A stretch of 64,000 bases of DNA from Hallerella sp963656065 (GTDB taxonomy: Bacteria > Fibrobacterota > Fibrobacteria > Fibrobacterales > Fibrobacteraceae), in assembly GCA_963656065.1 (NCBI GenBank), contig CAVKGV010000004.1, positions 1 to 64,000 of the forward strand. Reading direction: 5' to 3'. How positions within the stretch are numbered: the first letter of the stretch is position 1; each line of letters starts with the position of its first letter. The translations under genes and the position numbers were made by a program. The notes beneath the pieces were generated by a model that had not been told where the DNA came from, did no database searches, and saw only the letters and a list, made by a program, of their open reading frames with translations. Positions 41,837 to 51,019 of the stretch are shown here, one piece after another.

Positions 41837-43384
41837 TTATTTCTTTTTGGATTTTTTCTTCTTGGATGATTTGGCCTTGGCTTTGGACTTGGCCTTTTTC
41901 GCTTTGCTAACCGTGGGCTGCCCTTCGGGTTCCTGGACTTCCGGTTGGGGAGTTTCGACGATACCGGATGCACGCTGGATTTCCTGCAAGGCGTGACGCG
42001 CTTCGCTTTCAAAGCGTCCGTTCGGGAAACGTTTCAGATAAATCTGGTAGTCCTTGACGCGGTTGCTCTCCTGCACCAGCCGGAAAATGCATTCTTCGGC
42101 TTCGTCCCGGAATTGGCCGTTCGGAAAGTCGGACAGGTAGTCGAGGTACGCTTTGAACGAATTGGCATCCTGGGCCTTTTTAAAGACCTGGTAGTCACCG
42201 ACGATTTGGAGTTTCGCTTCGATTTCTGCGCGGTGCGGGGAATCGGGATAGTATTGCAGATACATTTCGAGCATTTCCGGGTCGTTCGACGCCATGACCT
42301 GCTTGAAGCGGGAATCTTCCTGCGAGACTTGGTATTCCTTCAACTGGACCTTGTTCGAGTCGAGCGTGCTGTAGAGCTGTTCCTTGGTGGCGAGGTCTTC
42401 CGGGTGGCAGAAGGCGAGGTAGCTTTCGAGAACGTCGTTGAACTGCGCCTTGGTATATTTTTCGCTCATGTCGGGGAGTGTCCCGTCTTCGAGGAAAAAG
42501 CGGTAGTCGCGTTCGATGGCCATGCAGTCCCAGTCGGAAAGCGTGTCCTTGACTTCGGAGTTGTTGCGGAGCTGGGAGTCGCGGTCGTGGAGCGCAAAGC
42601 GCATCTTTCTGTCTCGACGGCTCTCGCGTCCGAATTCGAGAGAAATTTCAAGTCCGATGCGGACGGGAAGTTTCGTTTCGATTTTCTTGAACTTCGTGCC
42701 GGCGTAGGCTCCGGGCGTGGAAAGCGCGGCGTCTTCGCCCTTGTCACTTGAAAAGAGAGGGACCGCTTCGACGTTTTCGAACTTGCTGAAATCCTTTTTG
42801 ACATGCAAACCGATTTTAAGGTCTCCGTCCTTGAAAAGCTCCAGAAGCCGGTATTCGAGACCGCCGGAGACGAAATAGCTCATCGACGTTTCCGAGTGCG
42901 TCTTGGTTGTCCTGGTTTCCTTGTTCTCGAAGCGGTAGTAGCGCATTCCCACTCCTCCGAGAACGCGCAGGTCCAGGTTACCGACCAGGTTCACGGAAAA
43001 TCCGAAAAGCCCCGCGGGATTGAACGACATAAAGGAAAGCGTGTTGCCGCCTCCTGTGACTTCCTGTCCGTTAAAACGGTAATCCTTTCCCGACGAGATT
43101 TCGCCAAACTGGAACTCGCCGAATTCTGCGCCAAGCCAGATGGTGAACGGCAAATCCGCCTTGTATATGGGCGTGAAGAGTGGGCTGAAGAGAAAGCCCA
43201 GCGACATGGGAACGGTCAGCACGTCCTCGTCGATCTTTTCGTTCAGGTATTGGCCTTCGCCTTCGAACGAAATGGGCGTGTAGGGTTCCACCTGGAAAAA
43301 TGTCTGGGTATGCCAATTGGAACGCTCAAAGTCGGCTGCGAACGCAGATGTTGCTGCAAGGAAGAAAATCAAGATTTTACGCAT
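41837..43384 (-). CDS. Outer-membrane protein with TPR-like repeats and lysine-rich tail
   Basis: A 515-residue protein. The signal peptide ends at about residue 16 (AATSAFAADF). Residues 20-260 have the alternating pattern and glycine/aromatic content of a beta-barrel. Residues 355-460 hold three repeats of the kind ...YLxYYPDSPHRAEIEAKL..., ...YLSDFPNGQFRDEAEECI..., ...YLKRFPNGRFESEARHAL..., as in TolA-binding TPR proteins. The last 45 residues are Pro/Glu then Lys/Ala-rich (SKAKAKSSKKKKSKKK), suggesting binding to an anionic surface such as peptidoglycan or LPS. A TAAATT element lies seven bases before the ATG. Confidence 0.65.
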   Translation of the reverse strand: MRKILIFFLAATSAFAADFERSNWHTQTFFQVEPYTPISFEGEGQYLNEKIDEDVLTVPMSLGFLFSPLFTPIYKADLPFTIWLGAEFGEFQFGEISSGKDYRFNGQEVTGGGNTLSFMSFNPAGLFGFSVNLVGNLDLRVLGGVGMRYYRFENKETRTTKTHSETSMSYFVSGGLEYRLLELFKDGDLKIGLHVKKDFSKFENVEAVPLFSSDKGEDAALSTPGAYAGTKFKKIETKLPVRIGLEISLEFGRESRRDRKMRFALHDRDSQLRNNSEVKDTLSDWDCMAIERDYRFFLEDGTLPDMSEKYTKAQFNDVLESYLAFCHPEDLATKEQLYSTLDSNKVQLKEYQVSQEDSRFKQVMASNDPEMLEMYLQYYPDSPHRAEIEAKLQIVGDYQVFKKAQDANSFKAYLDYLSDFPNGQFRDEAEECIFRLVQESNRVKDYQIYLKRFPNGRFESEARHALQEIQRASGIVETPQPEVQEPEGQPTVSKAKKAKSKAKAKSSKKKKSKKK

Positions 43385-43454
43385 CGGCTATAATTTAGTT
43401 TCTTGCTACCCAAAGCGTTTCGGCGATAACGCTAAAATAAGCGCAAAAGCGTCC

Positions 43455-44963
43455 CTAGAACGACAGGATGATGCCTGTAGCCAGAAGTCCGCCGGCGAGA
43501 AGCAGAAATCCCGTTCCCACGTAGCGTTCCGTTTTGGCCCGGTCCGCATAGCGGTGGTTCCTGTCGAGCAGGCTTTGAAAGTTCTTCCCTCCACCGGAAC
43601 TCGGCATGGACAGCTCTTTCTTGATTGCCTTGGCCTTGTCGCGGTCCTTTTCGGAAATGTAGAGGAATATTCCGCCGGCGACAGCCGGGGCGATGGCGGT
43701 GCCTATGGCGAGGTGTCCCCAGAAAATACGCTTTTGGATGGTTTTAAAAATTTCCTGGGCCTTGATCTCTTCGGCGGTCGTCAGCGGGGAAAGCTGGATT
43801 TCGAGCTGTGTCCGGGTTGTCGCATTGATATAAAATTCGACGACGGAATCCCGGAAGCCTTCTTTCCAGAGATGAATGCTGGCCGGTCCAGGCTCTTCGG
43901 AAAAAAGAGTTTTCGGCGTCTTTCCGATGGGGCGCGAACTCGGGACTATCTCCGTTTCGGAAAAGATTTTTGCTCCGGATGGGACTGTCCGGATTTCCAC
44001 TTCCGGCTTGACGCGCTTCAGGTGCATGCTTATCTTGGCCGTGTCCCCGGGAATCGGGCGGATAGTCGCCTTGTTGGCCCACAGCGTCTTTTCGACGTTC
44101 CAATACGCTTCGAGTTCCACCTTGCCCGTATCCGCAACGGCAAAAGCGCATGGCGTCTGGCAGATGATGTCTTCGCCTTTGCGCGAAAGGTTCGCTCCTT
44201 CTGGATAGGTTTCTACGAATATGAAACTTCTGCTGTCCTTTTTGGCGGTAGGTTCCCGGTAGGTCCCCTTGACTTTCTGTACCAGGGAAAGAAAACGGTC
44301 TTTGGCGAGAAGTTCGCCGGTCGCATACTTTGACGAAACGGTCAGGCGTTTAGAAGTTTGGGACTTACCTTCCACGAGGAATCGGTGCAAGTGGATATCT
44401 AGACTGTCCTGATGCTTTGCCGGTTTGATTTCGGCGGTCCAGACAGCGGTCGCTCCGCGTTTCTCCGCTTCGCTTGCGATACAGGGGGAATCCTTGCATT
44501 TGGGAAAATCCTTTGTCGAAACTTTTAGAACGCGGTCTCCCGATTCCTTGAGAAGCTGGAATTCCAAATCGTAGATTCTCTCGGCGAGCGCGGAATCGAT
44601 GGAACGGCTGAAGACCGGAAAGAGCAGGGCTTTCCCGGAAATGTCCAGGTCGTTTTTGGGTTCGCTTGCGGCTAGGGAGTCGGCGGTGCGAAATTGCCGG
44701 AAAAGCGAATCTGCCGTGGCAAAAGTCAGAATGCTTCCCGCGGAATCCCGGATCGATTGGATCCGTTCCTTTAAAAGCTTGACGACGGTGAACGTGTCGG
44801 CGACAAAACCGCCGAGGAAAAGCGTATCGCCAGAGCTTCCCAGGTACTCCGCCTGTTGGGAAGTTCCGGAGACGAGCGTGACCGAGAGAGGAATTCCGCG
44901 CTGGATTTCTCCGACGGCTATCCCTAAGAAACAGAACGACAGGATGACAAAGATTTTTTTCAT
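43455..44963 (-). CDS. PEGA-domain envelope protein
   Basis: A 502-residue protein with a signal peptide (residues 1-18). Residues 20-245 are mixed alpha/beta and resemble a periplasmic sensor domain. Two PEGA-like beta-sandwich domains follow: VETYPEGANLSRKGEDIICQTPC near 250 and IRTVPSGAKIFSETEIVPS near 325. Two hydrophobic helices lie near residues 413-432 and 480-500, so the C-terminus is membrane-anchored. PEGA domains usually bind surface components. It shares its C-terminal design with the 208-residue protein five bases upstream. Confidence 0.75.
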   Translation of the reverse strand: MKKIFVILSFCFLGIAVGEIQRGIPLSVTLVSGTSQQAEYLGSSGDTLFLGGFVADTFTVVKLLKERIQSIRDSAGSILTFATADSLFRQFRTADSLAASEPKNDLDISGKALLFPVFSRSIDSALAERIYDLEFQLLKESGDRVLKVSTKDFPKCKDSPCIASEAEKRGATAVWTAEIKPAKHQDSLDIHLHRFLVEGKSQTSKRLTVSSKYATGELLAKDRFLSLVQKVKGTYREPTAKKDSRSFIFVETYPEGANLSRKGEDIICQTPCAFAVADTGKVELEAYWNVEKTLWANKATIRPIPGDTAKISMHLKRVKPEVEIRTVPSGAKIFSETEIVPSSRPIGKTPKTLFSEEPGPASIHLWKEGFRDSVVEFYINATTRTQLEIQLSPLTTAEEIKAQEIFKTIQKRIFWGHLAIGTAIAPAVAGGIFLYISEKDRDKAKAIKKELSMPSSGGGKNFQSLLDRNHRYADRAKTERYVGTGFLLLAGGLLATGIILSF

Positions 44964-44968
44964 GGCAA

Positions 44969-45595
44969 CTAAAAGTAAAAGATGACTGCGGAAACGAGAA
45001 AGAGGGCGCTGAACCCGAGCGAGACGGCGGCGGCTGTCCGGTAATTCTTGCCGCTTTTTTTCGCATCGGAAAAATCCTTTTCGAACGAACGGTACTTTTC
45101 GCCTTCGCGGATGACGCTGTTCTCTATTTTTTCCCTTGCCCTGTCGGCGTCCTGAAAGCGGAACTTGGAAATGGCCGCGAATGTTCCGGTAAGGGAAAGC
45201 GGTAATAGGCTTGATGCAAAAAGAAACTTTCCGATTTGGCGGTGCTTTCGCCGGTCGAGAATCTTTTCTTGTTCTTCTATCTGGGTCAGGTCGGCTTCTT
45301 CAAGTTCTATCCAGGTAAAGTTTTGCTTCGAAGCGGTGATGCGGATATCGAGCGTCGTGTCGGAATATCCGGGTTTGAATAGGGTGACGCGGACGATTGA
45401 ATCGGAGCTTCCGAGCGGAACATCGTGGGGACTTTTGATGGGGGACTTTCGTACAAATGAACCGGGCCGTTCTCCGAGATAGAGTTCCGCGCCGAGAGGC
45501 CATGAGGAAATCCGGAGCGTTTTTGCCGAATCGGAAAAATCGCCAGCCGAAAGCATCGCAACGAAAAAGCAGAGAAACCCGAAAAATTTTTTCAT
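44969..45595 (-). CDS. Small PEGA-like membrane protein
   Basis: A 208-residue protein: signal peptide (1-17), one PEGA-like domain (LRISSWPLGAELYLGERPGS... through WIELEEADL, residues 28-103), then two transmembrane helices (about 122-142 and 188-207) separated by a charged stretch. The C-terminal half has the same layout as the end of the 502-residue PEGA protein that follows. Its start overlaps the upstream lipoprotein stop (ATGA), and it is five bases from the next gene, so it is inside the operon. Confidence 0.7.
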   Translation of the reverse strand: MKKFFGFLCFFVAMLSAGDFSDSAKTLRISSWPLGAELYLGERPGSFVRKSPIKSPHDVPLGSSDSIVRVTLFKPGYSDTTLDIRITASKQNFTWIELEEADLTQIEEQEKILDRRKHRQIGKFLFASSLLPLSLTGTFAAISKFRFQDADRAREKIENSVIREGEKYRSFEKDFSDAKKSGKNYRTAAAVSLGFSALFLVSAVIFYF

Positions 45596-46941
45596 CGCGT
45601 CTCCGGGTTGAACGGTCCCAAGACATCGATACTGTCGCCTCGGCGGACGAGATTCCAGAAAACGGGGGATGCCTGGTTCCCCGCATAATCCCGAAGTTCG
45701 AATTCTAGCGGACAGGAATCCTCGCAGACGGGAAGAAAACGGATGGCGTTTCCGCGGATGCTTCGTGAAAGCGTATCGTTTCCGACCGAGATAAGGATGG
45801 AATTCTGGGAAACGCCTGAACCGCCGTCATAGACGAAAAAGCAAAGAGAATCGCCATTCGCAATCTTGGAGTCTTTTGGCATGCGGAGCGGAGGAACCGT
45901 ATCGCTCAGGATGACGGTATCGAGAACGGTGTAGGAAAATTTCGGAAGGATGCAGTCCGTCTCGTATCGTCCGTATTCGCTTCTGAGCGAATCATAAATG
46001 GCAATATGCAACGAATCGTCTGTTGAAATTTCCAGGTGGACTCTTTCGGGATTTTTGGTGATGGATGCCCGGGCGATTGTCTTTTGATTTGAATTTTGGA
46101 CGAGAACCGTTCCTGTCGGCGAAACGTTCGGGGATAGGGTCTTGTATCGGATGGGAATGATCAGGTGGGATTTTTCACTTTCGATAAGTGCTGTGCGGAA
46201 ATGCCGGATTTCGGAAGAGTCCGTTTCGAATGCGTTTTCGGAATCGGGAATTTTTGCGGAGACGCCCCAGTAAAAGGAAAATGACGAATCTTTGAACCGT
46301 GCGGAATCCCCGGCCATCAGGGGACCGCGAATCCGGTAGGAACCGTTGCAGGGAATCGAATTGATGGGAAAATCCCAGACGCTTGCCCGGTCCGAAGACA
46401 CGTAGAGCGTGCATTCGGCATTTTGCCAGGAATTGACGCCGACTGTCTGGATGTTGAAAACGACGCCTTGCGTGTCTAGCGGGTTTACGGAAGAACCGTT
46501 TTCCGGGGAAACGGGAAGAATCGCTATCGGTGAATGGACAAAAAGCGTCAGGGTGTCTCGGAGCGTATCGTTAAAGAAATCTACGGTCCTGAGCACGATA
46601 TCGTAGATTCCGGTATCGGGAAAGGTGTGGAAAACCGCGGAGGAAACATAGCCCTTGCCGTCGATTGTCCACAGGAAATTCTGGATATAGTCGGAGATAA
46701 AATTTTCGGAAATCGTATTCCCGTCTAGCCGGATTTCGGCGACAAACTGCCCGGCGTCTCCTGCGGAGACGGCTTTCGTTCGGACGCTGGGAAACTTTTG
46801 GTAGGAAATCCCGTAATACTTGGACGGGACAAAGTGTATGTAGGCGGAAAGTCGCGGAATTTCGTCCGAATCCACACGGGAACTATCGCTGCAGTTCCAG
46901 AACGCGAAGAGGCAAAGGATGGGGAAAATCAGCTTTTTCAT
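45592..46941 (-). CDS. Large lipoprotein-like envelope protein, third of a series
   Basis: A 449-residue protein with signal peptide MKKLIFPILCLFAFWNC; the cysteine at 17 is in a poor lipobox (FWNC). The mature part looks like successive Ig-like or PKD-like beta domains: TDSIV... analogues such as FVAEIRLDGNTI, GIYDIVLRTVDFFNDTLRDT and HSPIAILPVSPENGSSV. The phrase pattern 'F-x-D-T-L-x-D-T/S' is shared with the two lipoproteins upstream. Start at 46941 with GGGGAG upstream and a four-base overlap with the preceding gene. No named family. Confidence 0.65.
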   Translation of the reverse strand: MKKLIFPILCLFAFWNCSDSSRVDSDEIPRLSAYIHFVPSKYYGISYQKFPSVRTKAVSAGDAGQFVAEIRLDGNTISENFISDYIQNFLWTIDGKGYVSSAVFHTFPDTGIYDIVLRTVDFFNDTLRDTLTLFVHSPIAILPVSPENGSSVNPLDTQGVVFNIQTVGVNSWQNAECTLYVSSDRASVWDFPINSIPCNGSYRIRGPLMAGDSARFKDSSFSFYWGVSAKIPDSENAFETDSSEIRHFRTALIESEKSHLIIPIRYKTLSPNVSPTGTVLVQNSNQKTIARASITKNPERVHLEISTDDSLHIAIYDSLRSEYGRYETDCILPKFSYTVLDTVILSDTVPPLRMPKDSKIANGDSLCFFVYDGGSGVSQNSILISVGNDTLSRSIRGNAIRFLPVCEDSCPLEFELRDYAGNQASPVFWNLVRRGDSIDVLGPFNPETR

Positions 46942-48458
46942 TTTGAAAGCTCCCCGGTGGTGACGGTAAAATTCTGGTTGAATTCTTCGCCGCTTGCGTA
47001 TAGAATCTTCACGTGGACGCAAGAGCTTGGTTGTTTGAATAGCGAATAGGAAAATGTTTTCGATTCGGATTGTTTTTCTTCGAAAGCGGCTTCTCCGTCC
47101 CATTGCCCGTCGCTGTCGATGTCCCAGAAAAAGCGTTTCGGCAAGAGGTGCGGACAGGCGTTTTCTATTGGAATGGAAAGGGCGCTTCCCGTAGAAAGAA
47201 CCGTATCGGACAATGTCCGGATGCAGGATTTTCCCGGAGCGACTACAAAGTTTCTTGTCGCGGAATTCTTGGCGCGATCGGTGACTGTAATCGTGAGCGG
47301 GTGAACCGTGAACGAGGCCCGGAGATTTTCCGTGGGAATTTTAAGCGAGCCGCTGTCAAAAATCCAGCCTGAAATTTTATTTCCGTCGAAGACGATGCGG
47401 ATGTCGCTGGCAGAAAGGGGAAAACCTTTTTCTTCGATGTTAAAGCGGAGCGTATCTTCCCAGGCGATGGAATCTTTTTGCGAAAGGCTCCGAATCTTTG
47501 GCGCGACCGTATCCCGCAGCGGGACGCTTTTTACGTAGGAAATCTTTCCGCTTTGGAGGGAAAGGTTTGCCGTATCGCTTAGGTAATCCGGATGGTTCTT
47601 GCTCCGGACAACATATCGGTACGTTCCGGGCTTCACGTTGCGGATGGAAAAAATGGAATCGTTTCCCTCGTCTTCGAGAATGCCGCTTAGCGTATCCTCG
47701 TCCGCGGAAATCAAACGATATCCCAGAGAATCCTGGACGGGGCCCTGGATTTTGAAAAAGACATTTCCAGTTTCCTTGTCGGAATTTTTCCCCGTGAAGA
47801 AAATCGAGTGAATTTTTTGTGGAGAATTTTTCCCGAAATCATCGTGCGCCGAAACGTCGAACAGGCAGAGTTCCCGCTCGGGAAGATTTCCTTTGTATGT
47901 AACGCGGGCTTCCGGAAGGACCGTATCGAGTAGGATTTTCCCTTTGCACCGGAGCGAAAATGTGTAGAGCGTCGTGGCGAGAAAGTTTTCGGCGGTAGCG
48001 TTCCAGGCGAAGGATAGGGCGGAATCGGGCGGAATATCTTGCGTTTCGTTTTGCGGAATCCAGGTCTTGGTATCGATTAACGGCGGCGGAGCGACCCACA
48101 GGGAAACGCTGTCCTGGAGCGTATCGGAAAATCGGTCGAGAAGGATGAATCGCGCGAGATGTTTCCCGGGGGAAGATAGGGTTGCCCGATGTGAAAATTC
48201 CGAAAATGTTTCGCCCGAATCGATTTGCCAAAAAAATTCTGTCATGCGGATGGAACGGGACGGTTCGATGACGGCGAGGAGAACGATGCTGTCTGTCGGG
48301 AGAATCGTATCGATCTTGCGCCTTTCCCGGGTGGAATCGTTTTCCCGGACGACATACGCCTTTACCGATACGACGTCGGAGTTTTCGGGATTGAACGAGA
48401 CGCTTTCTTCGGAACAGCCGAAGAGGAACGCGGCGAGGGCGAAGAGAAAAAATTTCAC
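46938..48458 (-). CDS. Large lipoprotein with Ig-like repeats, second of a series
   Basis: A 506-residue lipoprotein starting at GTG 48458 (GAGGAGG upstream), signal peptide VKFFLFALAAFLFGC with cysteine 15 as lipidation site. The mature protein reads as several beta-sandwich domains: VEPSRSIRMTEFFWQIDSGE-like, KIQGPVQDSLGYRLISADED with a carboxypeptidase-regulatory-like RNVKPGTYRYVVRSKNHPDY, and a C-terminal FFWDIDSDGQWDGEA resembling a calcium-binding or PKD-like loop. A frame extending to 48884 is antiphase of the neighbouring gene. It overlaps the next gene by four bases. Confidence 0.7.
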   Translation of the reverse strand: MKFFLFALAAFLFGCSEESVSFNPENSDVVSVKAYVVRENDSTRERRKIDTILPTDSIVLLAVIEPSRSIRMTEFFWQIDSGETFSEFSHRATLSSPGKHLARFILLDRFSDTLQDSVSLWVAPPPLIDTKTWIPQNETQDIPPDSALSFAWNATAENFLATTLYTFSLRCKGKILLDTVLPEARVTYKGNLPERELCLFDVSAHDDFGKNSPQKIHSIFFTGKNSDKETGNVFFKIQGPVQDSLGYRLISADEDTLSGILEDEGNDSIFSIRNVKPGTYRYVVRSKNHPDYLSDTANLSLQSGKISYVKSVPLRDTVAPKIRSLSQKDSIAWEDTLRFNIEEKGFPLSASDIRIVFDGNKISGWIFDSGSLKIPTENLRASFTVHPLTITVTDRAKNSATRNFVVAPGKSCIRTLSDTVLSTGSALSIPIENACPHLLPKRFFWDIDSDGQWDGEAAFEEKQSESKTFSYSLFKQPSSCVHVKILYASGEEFNQNFTVTTGELSK

Positions 48459-48460
48459 GG

Positions 48461-49108
48461 TTATTCCTCCTCGACAAAGAAACGGATTTGCGGCGTGGAA
48501 TCGGAAAGTCCGTACCGATCCGCTGCGATCACTCGGAAGGAATGTTCGCCCGGGGAAAATCCCGACTGGAAAAATTCGGTTATCGTGCCAACCGCATAGC
48601 GGTTTGAATCGAGGAGCACCGTGTAGAAGAGCGTGTCTCCCGGGTCGTCGTCTGTTGCTGAGTAGGCGAACCGGAATGCGGTCAGGCTGTCTCCCCGGAG
48701 CGTATCGTTTTCGGCGGGAACCGTCTGGGCGGAAAATTTCGGCGCGGTGTCGAAAATAAAATGCAAAGGTTTCGAAAGGCGGTTTTCGTAACGGTCGAGC
48801 ACTACCAGGGAGTCGGGGACGTGGCTCGTATCCGTTGAAAATTCGGGACCCTCGTGGAGAATCCGGTCCGGAGCCTTTTTCCACATAAAGCGTAATTTGT
48901 CTTGAAACGAATCGGGTGTCGCTTGAACCTTCACCGTAAAAGAATCCGACGGGGAAAGCTGCAGGGGATTTTGACAGGAAATGTTTTTTTGTTCCGCGCA
49001 GACGGCAAGGGAAGGCGTATTTGCGGAAATCCGCGGAGCGCTCGGCGTTTCAAGGCACGCTTCGAAGAGTAAGCAAAAAAAGGGAGCTGTCCACCGGAGA
49101 AATCGCAT
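48461..49108 (-). CDS. Lipoprotein with PKD/Ig-like domain, first of a series
   Basis: A 215-residue lipoprotein with signal peptide MRFLRWTAPFFCLLFEAC, cysteine 18. The mature part resembles the N-terminal modules of the two following larger lipoproteins, with the shared 'FRFAYSATDDDPGDTLFYTVLLDS' and 'SPGEHSFRVIAADRYGLSD' style of beta-sandwich. TATTTT on the minus strand ends six bases before the ATG, giving this gene its own probable leaderless promoter inside the cysE-nth run. The following gene starts two bases after its stop. Confidence 0.7.
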   Translation of the reverse strand: MRFLRWTAPFFCLLFEACLETPSAPRISANTPSLAVCAEQKNISCQNPLQLSPSDSFTVKVQATPDSFQDKLRFMWKKAPDRILHEGPEFSTDTSHVPDSLVVLDRYENRLSKPLHFIFDTAPKFSAQTVPAENDTLRGDSLTAFRFAYSATDDDPGDTLFYTVLLDSNRYAVGTITEFFQSGFSPGEHSFRVIAADRYGLSDSTPQIRFFVEEE

Positions 49109-49114
49109 AAGTCT

Positions 49115-49120
49115 AAAATA
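49115..49120 (-). promoter_or_regulatory. Putative -10 element TATTTT for a leaderless transcript
   Basis: On the minus strand TATTTT ends six bases before the ATG at 49108. It lies between nth and the lipoprotein series, where the function of the genes changes. Confidence 0.4.
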
Positions 49121-49122
49121 GA

Positions 49123-49758
49123 CTATTGTGATTTTTCGCGACAGCCGGTGATGCGGCAAATCGGGCATTTTTTGGGGTCGTGCCTGCGTGCCGGGCAGAA
49201 TTCCCGTCCGAAATAGATGATTTGCAAGTGCAGACGGTTCCACTCGGATTCCGGATAGAGCTTTTTTAAATCGCGTTCCGTTTTTTCGACGGACGTGCCG
49301 TCCGAAAGTCCCCATCGCATCGCGAGCCTGTGGATGTGCGTATCGACGGGAAAAGCAGGAAATCCGTAAGCCTGTCCCATGATGACGCTTGCTGTCTTGT
49401 GCCCTACGCCAGGAAGGCTTTCCAGTTCCTCGAATGTTTTGGGAACTTCTCCGCCAAAGCGTTCCAGGAGAATTTTGGAAAGTTCCGAAATGTGCCTGCT
49501 TTTTGCGGGGGCGAGTCCGCAAGGCCGGATGATCTCTTCGATTTTTTCCCGGGAAAGTTTCGACATTTTTTGTGGCGTATCCGCCAGGGCGAAGAGTTTC
49601 GGGGTTACCGCATTGACTTTCTTGTCGGTGCACTGCGCGCTCAGGAGAACCGCGACAAGGAATGTGAACGTGTTCTTGAACTGCAAGGGAATCGCCGGGT
49701 TCGGATAAAGCTGGTTCAGCTTTTCGGAGACGAACTGTGCGCGTTCCTTCTTGTCCAT
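49123..49758 (-). CDS. nth: Endonuclease III
   Basis: A 211-residue base-excision glycosylase/AP lyase for oxidised pyrimidines. The helix-hairpin-helix LPGVGHKTASVI carries the catalytic lysine K121, and VDTHIHRLAMRWG carries the aspartate D139. Four cysteines (C188, C198, C201, C206) would hold the 4Fe-4S cluster, but with 9-2-4 spacing rather than the common 6-2-5. It starts six bases after the cysE stop. Confidence 0.93.
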   Translation of the reverse strand: MDKKERAQFVSEKLNQLYPNPAIPLQFKNTFTFLVAVLLSAQCTDKKVNAVTPKLFALADTPQKMSKLSREKIEEIIRPCGLAPAKSRHISELSKILLERFGGEVPKTFEELESLPGVGHKTASVIMGQAYGFPAFPVDTHIHRLAMRWGLSDGTSVEKTERDLKKLYPESEWNRLHLQIIYFGREFCPARRHDPKKCPICRITGCREKSQ

Positions 49759-49764
49759 CGGGAA

Positions 49765-50583
49765 CTACTTGGTGGCGGGCTTGGAACTTTCGACGTCCCG
49801 CGTAAAGTCTTGCTGCATTTCGAGGCTCGGAAGCGCCGTGTCGGGATGTCCCACTTTGATTGCCGGAACTCCGGCGACGGTCACATGGGGCGGAACGTCG
49901 CTCAAGACGACCGCTCCCGCACCGACTTTCGCGCCTTTTCCGATGTGGATGTTTCCGAGGAGTTGCGCATGGGCGCCGAGCATCACGCCGTCACCGATTT
50001 TGGGATGCCTGTCTCCTATTTCGTTTCCCGTTCCGCCGAGCGTTACCCCGTGCAGAATCGAAACATTGTTTCCGATTTTTGCCGTTTCGCCGACGACAAG
50101 TCCTGTCGCATGGTCGAGCAAAATGCCGTACCCGATTTTTGCCGCCGGGTGGATATCGACCGCAAATTTTTGGCTGATAAGGCTCTGGAGCATCTTGGCG
50201 AGAAAGAATCGTCCGCTTTTCCAGAGCGCATGGGCGATGCGGTAGGCCTGAATCGCCTGGAAGCCTTTGAAAAAAAGGAGCGGTTCGAGTACGGAACGGC
50301 AGGCGGGATCGCGTTCTATTGTCGCCCAGAGATCTTTTGTGGAATTTTCGATGATTGTCGGGTTTTCCCTGTATATGGAAAGAAACAGGGTTTCGAGCTG
50401 GGTGCGGCTGAGAAGCGCACTTTCGAGCTTTCGGGAGAGCATCTTCGCCTGGACTTCGGCAAACGAATGGCGAAAAACGATTTGTTCATCTAGAACGGAC
50501 TTGAGAAGCGGCTCTTCGCTTGCTAGGGCGAGAGCTTCCTTGACCAGAGCGGAAAAGAGATCCTTTGAGTCCTTGTTCGCCAT
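49765..50583 (-). CDS. cysE: Serine O-acetyltransferase
   Basis: A 272-residue enzyme making O-acetylserine for cysteine synthesis. An N-terminal helical domain precedes the left-handed beta-helix: VDIHPAAKIGYGILLDHATGLVVGETAKIGNNVSILHGVTLGG contains the catalytic DH pair and the HGVTLGG signature. The start is set at 50583 (MANKDSK), six bases after GGAG; the ATG at 50595 lacks a site. Second gene in the minus-strand run. Confidence 0.93.
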   Translation of the reverse strand: MANKDSKDLFSALVKEALALASEEPLLKSVLDEQIVFRHSFAEVQAKMLSRKLESALLSRTQLETLFLSIYRENPTIIENSTKDLWATIERDPACRSVLEPLLFFKGFQAIQAYRIAHALWKSGRFFLAKMLQSLISQKFAVDIHPAAKIGYGILLDHATGLVVGETAKIGNNVSILHGVTLGGTGNEIGDRHPKIGDGVMLGAHAQLLGNIHIGKGAKVGAGAVVLSDVPPHVTVAGVPAIKVGHPDTALPSLEMQQDFTRDVESSKPATK

Positions 50584-50604
50584 TGAAAACTCCATTTTTT
50601 GTAT

Positions 50605-50967
50605 CTACGCCTGCAATTTAGAAAATGCGGCAATAAATCCGTGGGAACCCAGTGCCTTGAAAAGCGCTAATGCGCCTTGGGCGTCGAGCCGCGGGATGTT
50701 TTCCGTAACGCAATCGGGAAGTCTTTTCTTGAGACGGAACTGCTTGGGAATGGATCTGGATCTAGAAAGCGTCCAGAGAACCGAAACCTTTTGCAAGAAT
50801 TGGTCCCAGGGAAAAGAATCTTTTTCCGTGAATCGGATTATCGCGGGGAGTTTTGCATCGCGGGCTTCGGCGATTACCGCGTTTTGAAAATCGGTGCCGC
50901 AGACGGTCATCTGCCGCGGGACATTTTGCGTGGCGGCTTGCGCCGGAATTTGCAGGATGATTTCCAT
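50605..50967 (-). CDS. Unknown protein, possible STAS-like fold
   Basis: A 120-residue soluble protein with alternating helix and strand, e.g. RQMTVCGTDFQNAVIAEARDAKLPAIIRF and DAQGALALFKALGSHGFIAAFS, but no motif I can assign. A TAAATT element lies 15 bases before the ATG on the minus strand, so it is probably the first gene of the run ending at 39333. It sits 21 bases before cysE. Confidence 0.6.
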   Translation of the reverse strand: MEIILQIPAQAATQNVPRQMTVCGTDFQNAVIAEARDAKLPAIIRFTEKDSFPWDQFLQKVSVLWTLSRSRSIPKQFRLKKRLPDCVTENIPRLDAQGALALFKALGSHGFIAAFSKLQA

Positions 50968-51019
50968 GGGCTGTTTTTTCTCAATTTAGAAATTTTAAAC
51001 GGGAATGGGATGTTCTTCC

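Noticed and set aside
46938..48884. A 648-residue version of the second lipoprotein
   Set aside because: The first 140 residues are antiphase to the upstream lipoprotein gene. The GTG at 48458 has a strong ribosome site and opens a proper lipoprotein signal.
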